Part shown: positions 12,801 through 22,312 of the stretch, in pieces | Layout of the letters: the number at the start of each line of letters is the position of its first letter | How positions within the stretch are numbered: the first letter of the stretch is position 1 | Assembly: GCA_000442125.1 (NCBI GenBank) | Contig: KE546981.1 | Span: 1,156,741-1,220,740 of the forward strand | Reading direction: 5' to 3' | From: Opeltia flavorubescens | Lineage: Eukaryota; Ascomycota; Lecanoromycetes; Teloschistales; Teloschistaceae | DNA: 64,000 nucleotides | The notes under the pieces: model-generated | Databases searched by the model: none | The model's input: only the letters and a program-made list of their open reading frames with translations | What the model was told of the DNA's origin: nothing | Translations under genes and position numbers: made by a program

Positions 12801-12947
12801 GTATCGACCATGAAACGATTGCTGCTAGACCGGAAGAGTGGGAGCACGACAGATGTGTCCAAGCAGAAGCCACCGATACTGAATCCTAGCACGAAGAAGA
12901 AAAGAAGTATTCAGTCTTTGAGAAGGAAATTTAGCGGTTTGACGTGA
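9870..12947 (+). CDS. alpha/beta-hydrolase (SesB-like) - TPR - ankyrin protein lacking an NTPase domain
   Basis: Single exon, 1025 aa from the ATG at 9870; the frame opens at 9855 with GTG. Residues 1-230 form an alpha/beta hydrolase: VDLVFVHGLSDDW (about 17-29) and PVIFLAHSLGG (91-101, Ser98 the predicted nucleophile), then GIIFFGTPN. This is the lipase-like fold found at the N-terminus of many fungal NLRs and in SesB-type death effectors (family knowledge). Residues about 270-640 contain TPR units of the kinesin-light-chain type (NEHPDTLLTMRSLG). Residues about 690-885 contain ankyrin repeats (GTVLQAAALAGNEAIVKLLL, GSPLQQAAFYG). A basic Ser/Lys-rich tail follows. No P-loop or NB-ARC/NACHT segment lies between hydrolase and repeats, although that is where a fungal NLR carries it. 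It is paired divergently with the HET gene. Confidence 0.88.
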   Translation: MFEIIAEPLNNVDVRVDLVFVHGLSDDWRSTWKKDGQDGVSWIQDFITSDIPHARIFACGRNILDGSRTYQPFPIDGLQEYERNRYSQKRPVIFLAHSLGGLILQAFLQECNPLLRNSTKGIIFFGTPNLSWQENQRINFAAAVRALGRTVNSDYLSNLGLISDKFAAWVVDQHFAGRMICFYERLPVTGNIIVVEKGSRFLPRCDSRGLDANHMDMTKFQSRSSANYQTVLQSLRSMYCHADEGMRVLLRHSLQPNSHGRLINLPATPDGCEEFMASTQGSVIIRDIGRLALIAEDQGHYQKAESRYRAAIDSLLLRNNCSLEVINLGRLAIRFAERGFEDGTEEDFEQIARSFQTMGSAGSDDTAVLFCLHKWACLLCNRGRYKHAELYSRCCLEARIRITGKGSASTLLAAANLVWCLVLQKRHQEGYNILRDALEHQDLALSYSCSEIPLLRVLVQLELASGSHELAESLSSDILRKSIRVYGFGHPFTLSCMSDLAAVLARRGHLSRAEALSRRALNGLEHALGNDHPDCLKTACRLANNICFQQRYDDATVRHKKILKKQQMRIGNEHPDTLLTMRSLGIDFALQRCWKDAEIILDETFQGLKACLGPEDTHTTETEDALRNVRELQDRKEHPQTLLEVFRPQSGLVSYRSLTYARSPSCFHTSVEDEVLQAVTEKDEQRVVEILAGDRIGPTVSGRALRESAATSQEPLVRHLLTCKVPLNRQSGYHGTVLQAAALAGNEAIVKLLLEYKIDMYVVGGLLGNALRAAVFGRKEAILRLLLQAIAPGRLSQDVLNSSLQLALRLEDSAMIDLLLGAGADINAEDSLFGSPLQQAAFYGQEKIMTIQLRSADINKRGGIFGSPLQAALETQNEAAVNHLLEAGATILSSPRTSFPKGHISTHEREELAKILLKRLAYSLPHRSLSVDFGLWDPIQTPKQPVVSWTPTVGFRNNSSSHLQKPVPPEEIPRPKRVSTMKRLLLDRKSGSTTDVSKQKPPILNPSTKKKRSIQSLRRKFSGLT

Positions 12948-15818
12948 TGGAATCTCATGGGTTGGGTGGCTTTTACGTTTTCATTGTCCAACTTTATCAT
13001 TTCTCGTTTCGAAGTATTGAGATCTCGTATATGCTTTGTTTTTTAAGCTTGTATCCTGTCTCGGCATGTAATGTTCCTATTTACTATACTCTGTGAGTGA
13101 TAATAATATCATGATTGTCAACGTGCAGAATGAGCCATCTGAATCAGATAAGATATCAAATTTATCTCCCATCCTGTCCATCAAGAAAGGCAATATACCG
13201 AGTGTTCCGCCTGAGGTTGCTCTTCGGATCATCGGTCATATTTGTCTATACGGTTGATCGCTTGATGCATCCGTCAGGGAAGATTGGATTCTGCCATGAG
13301 AAAACGTGCAATGTCACCTCACTCAGTCAACCTCGGCGCCGTTAGAAATACAACTTGCAAAAGTAAAGAGAAAGTCCAACGATCAGTCAAAGTCATTGGA
13401 GAACGAGTTCCTCCATCTTGATGTAGTCTCGTATATTTCATCCGTCAACTTCAGCCCCCATTATCCTATCCAAACGAAACGCACCCCAGTACTATGAATT
13501 ATGAGGGTACAATACTATATAATCATAAGAAAATTCCCATCAGTCTTGATAGCGGCGTCCGTATCAAAATCTTCACAATTACGTGATCCACGGAGCGTTG
13601 TCCGCCGTTACTTGCTGAGGGCGCATTCGGCAACTACCAGCCAACAAGCGCGAGCATTACCTTTCGTCAGGCAAATGCAAACTCGCTGAAGAACCTCGGA
13701 GTAGCCTAGATCAGTTCCCACTTCTATCAGCCCTTCTACTTCATCCTCCATTTTGAGGAGGTCCAGGTGACAATCTCGGTTTCCAAACGTGCCAGGGCAA
13801 GATCTTTGTTTGTATAATCGCAAGGTGGTGCGGTGTACGTTGACCGGATAGACGTATGTAGCTGATGGTAAGTACAACAGAGCAGAAGCTCCTACGGTTC
13901 TGTCTGATCAGATCATAAGCAAGGATGCATCCGAACCAGAAAAGTAATATTCATGCCTGAAGTAGACTTCTATCACGTTGGTTTTGGCCAAAGCTCTGCC
14001 TGAATGAGTAATGATTCCCACTATCTCAATCTCGGTCTTCTAGACTTTTACATAGGAACTTCTTTGCAGAAACAAAGCCTTCTGGACGATAGTTGGAAGT
14101 ATCCATATTGTGCTGCTTGCGTCAAGGACAATGCTCCAATCAGAATTGTCGAGGGCAATCGTGTCGGCAGCAATAGTGCTGTCCTTAGTGGAACGTCGTC
14201 CAACTATAAAGGTGCTGAGGAGGGCGAAGAGACTAAACTCTCCAACGGAGTATCGGTCGTGAGTATTCCAGATCCGTCTAGATACCGGTATACACTCGGT
14301 GTAGCTCACATAAGCTACAATTGAAAGTTATCAGTCCTCTTACAGGGCTACAATGTTGGCAATAGAAACAGTCAGTGCTGTCAAGCTTAGAAAGCTTCAG
14401 ATGATGAAATCATTCATCCTAAATATTGTCCGAAGCTTATCAAATACACGCGAATAGCTCTCCGTCGTCTAGTATTGGCAAGGAGGTCCTTATCCGAGAT
14501 CTCATTCGCAATTGTGTCGACTTGCTTTATATGGATGCCTATTTCATTGAACATAACTCCACGAAGTCGAAATACCTTGGTCCAATAGACAGAAATTGAA
14601 GGTAGTAGCTTCTATAGAAAGTTCAAGATCAGGAAGACTCCTCGGACGAGACGACAATCAGCCGCCGATACCACCACAACAACATGATGCACCAATGGTC
14701 AGTGCATTGGAGAATGAGATGGAATTGTCAGGTATGCACTGCAGAATTAGCGTGATAATGGCGTAGCATAGCACCGTAATGGATTTTGTCGCGGAGAGAG
14801 ATCATCGCTAGTGTAAATTAGTCTAAGCTGGATAGGAAAGCTTTGTCCATACGCCTATCAGGGAGAAATGAGAATCATTTTCTGGTTGCCAATCGATGAG
14901 TTAGCTCTCTCTAAAGCTATATGAACCCCACAGATCCTGAGAAACTCACGATTGCTCAAGATGGGCAGCGGCGACGGAAATCTCTCCCCAACAACAACAT
15001 GTAACAAGCCGAACAAATGCTTTGAGGACTTGCGCAAGATCCCAAAGCTTCGTAGTGGACTTCGCTAGAAGCTCAGGGGTCGCCAATGCTTACGTATAAA
15101 TTTATTCAGCAGAGAGCATTGGGAGCGGAGAAGCTAAAGAGGTCAAGGGGAATGTGTGCGCAGACGACGGAATTGTCATTACCAGTGCTATTCCGAGTCT
15201 TTTACGCGGCCTCGCACCACCTTGTCAATGCGAGGCAGCGAATGCTGCTTTGAACTCTACATAGCTAATCTGCCGGATGACAGGAAAGTGAATACAAATG
15301 AATTCGATACGGCATTCTCCAGCCAAAAGTCACCAATTCTTCTATAAAAGCCATGTGAGTAGTTCCGATTGCCTTTCTAATCCGTGAGCTTAAGTTGTTG
15401 GCTTAGATCTTGAGGTCATCGAGGTATCTATCGCAATATTTGCTCAGCGGTTGCTTTTGTGATGTTCCCGTGCCAAGCTTAGGCTCTGCATTCACTTTTT
15501 TGGTCAGGGGCCCTGTGAAAGTAGCATTTTGATCCAGTATTTATCGTTGATATTGAGTGAGCTAGCGTGGATGACGTCAAACTTGTCCGTGCTTGAACGA
15601 TTCCTAGAATGGCTAGACGACATCAATGCACTTGATCCTTATTGGTGCGTATGGCTAGCGAAAGGCTAAGCATCATCCCCGCTCTGCAAGCATCAACTTT
15701 CAACGACTATGGAACCGTTGTTGTCCGGACTCTGATTCGGCTTCTAGCCATTCTGCTGGGCGATAAGTAGATCGAGATATTGCTCATTGCTTGTGTCTTG
15801 GGTTAAAACTTGTGAGCA
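12948..15818. other. gene-free gap, 2.9 kb
   Basis: Only short open frames on both strands (for example 13608-13877 minus and 14004-14324 plus), without motifs, ATG-supported starts or compatible introns. Nothing supportable is seen. Confidence 0.5.
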
Positions 15819-17669
15819 ATGGCGACGGCTTCAGGGATCATCAGCCGCGCGATAGAGTACTCCCCACTGCTGTGTGCACTGGCTACCGTGTCCGCCTTCT
15901 ATCTGCTTTGTCTCGGCGTCTACAGGCTCTATTTCAGTCCTTTGGCAAAAGTCCCGGGCCCGAAGTTGGCCGCACTTACCCTTTGGTATGAGTTCTATCA
16001 TGACTTTATCAGGAAGGGACAATACCTTTGGGTCATTGGCGAGATGCATGCCAAATATGGTCAGTCTGCATTGAATGATGACCTCGAAAGGTGGTCGATG
16101 AAAGATTTTTAACCTCAAGATATCACGTGCAGGTCCTATCGTTCGCATCAGCCCAAACGAGGTCCATGTAGCTGACAAAGACTTCTACGACACCCTCTTC
16201 GGATCGTCCGCGAGGCTTGACAAGGACCCATGGCTCTCAAACGAGCATCCGTCCACCATGGGAACTTCAGGCCATGAGCTGCACCGCTTACGCCGCAGTG
16301 TCCTAAACCCTTACTTTTCAACCCAGAAAATCCAGGATATCCAAGATCTAATCAAAGCGAAGATCCTCAAGCTCTGCGACATCCTGCAGGATCGACGCAA
16401 ATCTGGCTCGCCAATCGATATGAGAAGAGCGTATAGGGCAATGACCATGGATATTATCACTGAATATGTCATGACGGGTTCCTTCGATTATTTGGACAGC
16501 GAGGATTTTGGTGGAAGGTGGTACACTATGATCAGGAATGGGAGTGCGAGTCAGGTTATGATGACTCAGTTTCCGTGGATCATGCCGATTATGGCTGCAC
16601 TTCCTTACAAGCTAGCTATTACCTTGGCGCCAGATGCGGAAGCGGCGCTGGGTATACAAAAGGTATGATTGATCATCTCTATATCGAATTAAGATTGTCT
16701 AGTGGTTTGTTACTTATTCAATTGTTGTCGCACCGTTGAACTACGAAACAAGGAAATCAATATACAGTTTATTGACCATCGCGTACAGATGAACGAGCAA
16801 CAGATCCAAGAGATCAAGGACACTGGTCCCGACGCCCTTTACGAGGAAAAGACCCGTAAGCCATTAATGCACGACATCCTCTTCAAGAGCGAACTCCCAG
16901 AACCCGAAAAAGCAATCCCCCGTCTCGGCGCAGAAGCAACATTGCTCGTCATAGCAGGCTCCGAAACATCCGGTAATGCGCTCACGCAACTACACTATCA
17001 ACTGCTTGCAAACCCCGACAAGCTCGCGAAACTTCAGGACGAGTTGAAGGAAAGCGCTCCAGCAGATATCGCAGACATGAAGTGGCAAGATCTGAGGAAG
17101 CTTCCGTATCTGACCGCTTGTATTGAAGAGATCTTGCGGCTTGCACATACCACGATACATCGACTTGCCAGGTTTGCACCGAAGGAGGGTCTTACGTACG
17201 GGGATTATCACATTCCCGCTGGTGTAGGTTTCCTATGTCTCTTCGAATGATTTGCGATCACTGATCCGAATGGATATCATAGTACACTGTCAGCATGACC
17301 ACTTACTTCACACACATGGATCCAGAACTCTTCCCAGACCCCGAAGCTTTCATCCCCGAGCGTTGGCTCTCCCCCGAGGCGAAACATCTCAGCAAGTACG
17401 TCAATCCGTTTTCTAAGGGCACGAGGATCTGTCTTGGGATTGAGTAAGTCTGCTCGTCCATGCTCATGCAATCGGTTCTTGGTGTATTTGAGGTGCTGAT
17501 GAGGAGTAGGCTTGCATATGCAGAATTGTATCTCACGGCAGCTTATGTCTTCCGACACTTCGAGACTAAGTTATTTGAGACGACGAAGAGTGATATTGAG
17601 GTTGTACATGATTTCTTCAATGGATATCCGAGGGCTGATTCGAAGGGTGTGAGGATTACGGTTGTTTGA
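15819..17669 (+). CDS. cytochrome P450 monooxygenase
   Basis: Five exons: 15819-16059, 16133-16662, 16753-17223, 17283-17443, 17510-17669; 520 aa with all phases consistent. An N-terminal membrane helix is followed by the proline hinge VPGPK. The I-helix motif is AGSETSG, the ExxR is in EEILR, the PERW segment is FIPERWL, and the haem loop [10 protein letters not shown] gives ligand Cys464. The segment [20 protein letters not shown] and the following [13 protein letters not shown] resemble the fungal CYP58/trichodiene-oxygenase-like group (recognition from memory, moderate). It is expected in the ER membrane with a CPR partner, oxidising a small lipophilic molecule. No terpene synthase, PKS or NRPS gene is nearby, so the substrate cannot be inferred. 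The gene looks intact. Confidence 0.92.
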
Positions 17670-17796
17670 GATGGGATTTGCTTTTGAACTACGACCTTTA
17701 TGTGAGAATATATGGTAAAGCTATAGTTGGTAATGCTGAGCAGTGACGACTTCCAAAATGGGACAATGAGTCAACGAGAATGATGCGGCGTTTCAA

Positions 17797-17852
17797 AGCT
17801 TTTCCGAAGTAAAATATTGAAGCTTTTCCGAAGTAAAATATTGAAGCTTTTC
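17797..17852. repeat. 24-bp tandem repeat, 2.3 copies
   Basis: Two perfect adjacent copies (17797-17820 and 17821-17844) of a unit starting AGCTTTTCCG, then a partial third copy. It lies just 3' of the P450 gene. Confidence 0.9.
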
Positions 17853-18018
17853 AAAATGCTGTGCCAAGTATGGCATATATACACATACAATGCTGATGCG
17901 CCATCCATCCCCAAGAATTGGATTTACAAATTTCGTCGTCATCATCATAATACACACCACGTCCCCTTAACCAACCAATCATTGCCTCCCATGTTCCCCT
18001 CGATGCTGCGAAAGATCC

Positions 18019-18844
18019 TTACATACTCGGAACATTATAATACGTAGCCATCCCATCGCTCAAGTGTACACCTCCGTCCGCTTGGCAGAAGCTGTTGTAC
18101 TTCCACACGTAATCGCCGTATGCTGCTCCGGCGCCCATGTTGCCCGTACCACCTCTATAGACAGCATTAATATCACATACCAGGAATCGTTATATGATAT
18201 GTGAGAAGAACGTACCTCTGCAGTCCAAAAAACTGATCCGCCCCCAATTTATCCCACAGCTGCCGTTGACAGCCTGTGGCTACGCCCACGTCGTTACTAT
18301 TTCCCAACACAAGTCAGCATCTAACACTCCCCAATCACCTGCACAAATTGAAAAACTGGAATGGAAGAAACATAAACGTACTGTGCCTCCTGCCCCTTAC
18401 TCATCCAATCCCCCTCCCCCGCGCCGGCAAAATGATCGCAGTATGTCCGGAGCATGTACCAATTATTCCTGTACACGCCGATTTCCGCATTGTCGTTGAC
18501 TTTGTTGTTGCCGATTGAGAAGGCGCCGGTGAAGGCGCAGCCGTTTTCTAGCATGGCTATTGCGATGTCTGTTTTGTGATGGTCAATTTATTTCCTATAT
18601 GTGATATCCTTGGGGGCGAAAGTAGGAGAATTGGGGTTTCGTGACCGGACTTACCGACTGATTGCGCGCCTGCATTGAGCAGGGCTTGCTTTGCTGATGA
18701 AGTACTCCCTGGGTCGGGACATGTGAAGGGTTCGCCTTCTCCGCCTCTGCGCTGCAGGCCCGAGACGAGAGTTGTAGGCATAGACAATACCGGAAGTGAC
18801 AGGCTGCATAGCACTGCTATGCCTGAGCTGAGTTTGAGATGCAT
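18019..18844 (-). CDS. small secreted protein, unknown family
   Basis: Four exons on the minus strand, 18844-18655, 18568-18382, 18296-18216 and 18154-18019, give 197 aa with all phases closing (donors GTAAGT, GTACGT, GTACGT). The first ATG in frame is 18844; the longer frame begins with TTG. A hydrophobic signal peptide (LKLSSGIAVLCSLSLPVLS) precedes a mature chain with five cysteines, one in each of FTCPDPG, ENGCAFTG, LRTYCDHF, ATGCQRQL and NSFCQADG. The chain is glycine-, asparagine- and tyrosine-rich. I do not recognise the family. Secretion is inferred from the signal sequence. The consistent four-exon reading frame makes a real gene very likely. An apoplastic or effector-like role is only a possibility. 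Confidence 0.8.
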
Positions 18845-19674
18845 GTTCAAGAATGCTCGGATTCCTATTGAGGGATATTCTTTTGTCGGGAAATAAATGA
18901 ATGAAATTTTGTAGGCGTTGGATTTGCCGATCTACGGCTATTGGACAGATTATTGGATGGTGGTGGTGGTGGTCACGATAGACGCTTCCCAAGTTCCAGA
19001 CCGGGAGTGGAGAGGAGTATTAGGCGTCGTCGTGATAGGGAGAAAAGTGAGATGATGGGCCGCCATGGTGGTTTATGTATGTTTTCTCTTCTTCTTGAGA
19101 TTTGACCATGTGTGGGTTTGATGAGGAGGCTCAGAACATGAGATGAGACAATCTGTTTCCCGTGTCGGCAGTATAGTTCGAAACGTAGCACCTCATATTG
19201 TCAAACGAAACTTGTGTTTACAATCTTCCTCCTAGGAAAGTTTACAGCTGCTGGGAAGCTGCAAGATGCAGGAACAGAATTCCGTGGGAAATGCGGCTAA
19301 GATCTTGACGATAACCGAACTAATGCTGCAATGGGCTTTAGTGCTGTTTTAGCCAGGGGATGATGGGGGTCGGTCGTGCCGTTTCATCGCTCTTGCGCCT
19401 AACCTCCGACCGTCTATTTTGGAACTTCAAACTTTGCGCTCGAGCAGTCTTTCGTTTCGTTGTGATCGTGCGCTGCTCAGCCTTTTTGGCTGCGTGTTCA
19501 GTCTTCATATTTCCGAGGAGTACCACAGTCTGTATGTCATAGGGGTTACCAGCCGGTCAACTCATCTCTGAAGGAATATTCCAGACACGGTTGATGAAGG
19601 ACCTTTGCTGCCCTCACAAATCATATCGTATGCAGGAAGTAAGATTTGGTCATTCCTGTAATATGAGATTTCGA
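18845..19674. other. intergenic, 0.8 kb
   Basis: Upstream region of the secreted-protein gene and downstream region of the next one. A short (TGG)n stretch lies near 18957-18973. No gene is seen. Confidence 0.5.
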
Positions 19675-20502
19675 TCAAGTCGCAGGCTTCGAATAATCCA
19701 AAACTTTGCCGTCCGCACTGACAAAGACCTGACTCTGCGGGTCCTTCGCAGTATAGAACACGCCATCCACCTCAATCGTATCCGCCCAGGCAGTCTTCGT
19801 CGGCCCCTCGAAGATTATGAAACCTTTGCTTGCCGACCTGATCCCCCTCTTCTTCTTATTGAATATCGGCCCACCCATATCCATCCTCGCATAATCCACC
19901 AACCTCTTACCAAGCCTTTTCGTCCCCGGTAGCAAGCCCGATGTACCTCCATGAAACCCACTTCCCAATCCCCACTTCGCAGCCATACTCAGCGCCGCTG
20001 GTCCATTCGTCCTTCGACTCATCCACTGCGAATCCTCTGTGAAGAACGCAAGTGCACCTTCACCCTCCAGCCAAGCCTTCTCCGTGTCTGTGGGCTCCCT
20101 TGCCGGTAATCTCGCATAGCAAGCTCCCGTGATATTCCTAGGATCGTCCTCCGGCACCTCGAACTCCCAACTCCCTCCGCCTAGATAATTGGCCAACGAG
20201 TTGCCCGTGCAACCTGAGTTTGGCGGCTCCGCGGAAAACGCAGCGGCGACGTCGTTGACAGCGAGGCCGTGGAATTGGACTTTCTTCTTGGGGTACAGAT
20301 TGTCGAACTCGGGGTCGGCGGGCACTTCGCAGCATACGCCAGGGAGGAGATTCATGCATATTTTTGGCATCGGTGCTCCCCTCATTGGGAACCGGGCGTT
20401 GGGATCATCTCGGCGGGAGATGGAGACCATGACGGAAGCGGAGGTCGGGGTGATCTGGGAGAGAAGGTAGAGGACCGATGGGAGGAGAAGGAGGGAAAAC
20501 AT
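19675..20502 (-). CDS. secreted protein, unknown family
   Basis: Single exon of 275 aa from ATG 20502. The signal peptide (MFSLLLLPSVLYLLSQ) probably ends near TSA. The mature part has a cysteine cluster, ICMNLLPGVCCEVP, then SGCTGN and GACYAR, giving five cysteines in the N-terminal half. The C-terminal half is basic (KRLGKRLVDYAR, NKKKRGIRS) and ends with a beta-rich segment (DTIEVDGVFYTAKDP). I do not recognise a catalytic motif. A clean ATG, a signal peptide and long coding length support a real gene. It is probably extracellular or wall-associated. No introns were detected. Confidence 0.72.
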   Translation of the reverse strand: MFSLLLLPSVLYLLSQITPTSASVMVSISRRDDPNARFPMRGAPMPKICMNLLPGVCCEVPADPEFDNLYPKKKVQFHGLAVNDVAAAFSAEPPNSGCTGNSLANYLGGGSWEFEVPEDDPRNITGACYARLPAREPTDTEKAWLEGEGALAFFTEDSQWMSRRTNGPAALSMAAKWGLGSGFHGGTSGLLPGTKRLGKRLVDYARMDMGGPIFNKKKRGIRSASKGFIIFEGPTKTAWADTIEVDGVFYTAKDPQSQVFVSADGKVLDYSKPAT

Positions 20503-20584
20503 TTCTTGTGAGCGGCCTACTGTAGCGGCAGGAGTGGAGAGGATACACCTGCAGTAATCGCAATCACTGTTTCCTCAACCTGAT

Positions 20585-21025
20585 TTAGGTCAACGTCTCC
20601 CTCTTATGTTCCTTAGGTAGACATATCTGCAACGGGAGCACAAGAGCAAAGTCCATGCGCTGTGGCGAATGTGGAGTAGGATCAATCGACGCGGCTGATA
20701 GTCTACCAAATTTACACATGGCCAACCCGAAAAGGTAGAGCTGGCTCTCTCTTTCTGGACTGAAGAGCCTCTCAAGAAGGCTCGCTTCGATCTTTCCGGT
20801 TTGTCCGGCGAGGGTTGTCGCATGCAAACCCACGAATAGAAATGCGTCACGCGATACGCGCACTTGCCGAGCAGACTTGAACATAGGTATCGGAATATAA
20901 ATTTCATGAGAATCAGGTTCTGGAATGAATGCTATATCTTTGCCATCCACTGCCAGGCCATGCAATCGTTGGTCCAAAGTCGCGAGTATGTAATGGGCTG
21001 CTAATCTCGCTAGATTTATCAACAT
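20585..21025 (-). CDS. hypothetical protein, weakly supported
   Basis: Open frame of 146 aa from ATG 21025 (the frame extends to 21049 from a TTG). It contains hydrophobic and basic stretches but no recognised motif. It lies between the secreted-protein gene and the Nudix gene, all on the minus strand. It could equally be a chance open frame or part of a UTR; I have no splice or homology support. Confidence 0.25.
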   Translation of the reverse strand: MLINLARLAAHYILATLDQRLHGLAVDGKDIAFIPEPDSHEIYIPIPMFKSARQVRVSRDAFLFVGLHATTLAGQTGKIEASLLERLFSPERESQLYLFGLAMCKFGRLSAASIDPTPHSPQRMDFALVLPLQICLPKEHKRETLT

Positions 21026-21187
21026 ATGCAGGAAGCTCGATACGGGCAAAGTGATTTGTGCATTTCCTGTTTTCTGTACCCAAGCTCTGTCGATAGCAGT
21101 TGAGATTTGGCTCGACTACCATTCCGGTGCTTGGCCCCGAAGATCAACACCCAGAGAAGGCGGAAACGAAGTTTCTGTGGTGGATTC

Positions 21188-21691
21188 TCAAATAAGAATC
21201 TCCGGCCTGACACCAGGACGCTGCCGTAATATATTCAGCAATGGTGTGAATAGTTGCTTTTCGATGACTCCAGTGTCTCTATCATCTGCTTGATTCGCCC
21301 ATCTCAACACATCCTCCCAACTCGCCCATTCCCAACCCTCGCATTTCTCCGGCTCTAGGGTTTTGGGCTCATCTTCTTCATTCTCGCGCACACAGACCAT
21401 GAATAACGTGACATAGTGCTTCGTATCTTCTTGCATGTAGTCGTTCGTAGCGGTTAGGAATTTGACGTTTGTGACCTTTAAACCAGATTCTTCAAGGACT
21501 TCGCAGGCGGCACATGTCTCTGGTGACTCGCCAAATTCGAGATGACCGCCCGGTAGAGCCCAAGTTCCGGCGCCGTGGGAATTGATACGTTTACCGAGTA
21601 GGAAGTGAGGGTTCTGGGTGGATTGTTGGGAGGAGGACTGGAGGATGAAGACGCCGACGCCGACGCGAACTCTGGGAGTCGCGGATGACAT
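21188..21691 (-). CDS. Nudix hydrolase, NUDT15/MTH2-like, with altered Nudix box
   Basis: 167 aa from ATG 21691; the open frame reaches 21772 but only from a TTG. The order matches the NUDT15 group: RVGVGVFIL, LLGKR...GAGTWALPGGHLEFGES, then the Nudix box and EPEKCEGWEW. The Nudix signature is G-x5-E-x7-R-E-U-x-E-E-x-G-U. Here it reads GHLEFGESPETCAACEVLEE, so the invariant Arg is Cys63 (codon TGC at 21505-21503). The metal-binding glutamates of the EVLEES part are kept. Family members hydrolyse nucleoside triphosphates such as oxidised purine NTPs. Loss of the Arg may lower activity or mark a pseudoenzyme. A single C-to-T change from CGC would produce it. Confidence 0.85.
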   Translation of the reverse strand: MSSATPRVRVGVGVFILQSSSQQSTQNPHFLLGKRINSHGAGTWALPGGHLEFGESPETCAACEVLEESGLKVTNVKFLTATNDYMQEDTKHYVTLFMVCVRENEEDEPKTLEPEKCEGWEWASWEDVLRWANQADDRDTGVIEKQLFTPLLNILRQRPGVRPEILI

Positions 21692-22312
21692 GACTTTTAG
21701 ACCATTTGATATGAAGGTCAATGCTGCAAAATTATCGGGCGTGCTAGGAGACCGGGAGGTTCTCAGCCGCAATCCCCAGGCGATGAGGAGGTGATCACGA
21801 AGTAGCTACTTTCAGCCAGAGCCCCGAATTGTGGTTTAACTTTCATCGTTCTAGACACTTCTTTACTTTCGAAATATAGCATGCCCTATGTAACTATACT
21901 GATGATTACTCTATCAAACGTCACTATACATGTATGTTGTAGATGAGAATCTCCGCGGCATCTGACTAACCAGAAGCTAGGGCGAATTAGGTCTTAGAGG
22001 TGTTCTAGACCACCTCTAGCTATGTCAGCGACATCGTCATTGTACATTGGTAGGCATATCAATGAATGGCTATAGCTACTCAGTTGGGCTAAAAGCTTTC
22101 TCTGAACGTCACGTCTGGGGTGTTGGGGGACAATGTATCGCAACAGTTACTGAAGACGGAAGATGCTTGATAATCCAAATTTCTAGACCCGTGAACGGGG
22201 GATATAAAGCGATGCAATATCTACTCCAAGACCCATCTTTCCAAACAAGTCCATTCCGAACAAAGTATCAGAAGTACGGAATTCTCAATTCTAATACAAC
22301 TATCGAACCAAC

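Noticed and set aside
14040-14309. 90-codon minus-strand frame overlapping a 106-codon plus-strand frame
   Set aside because: The minus frame starts with GTG, has no motif, and no splice partner was found. It is probably chance.
15819-17669. P450 as part of a secondary-metabolite cluster
   Set aside because: No PKS, NRPS, terpene synthase or pathway regulator was found near it.
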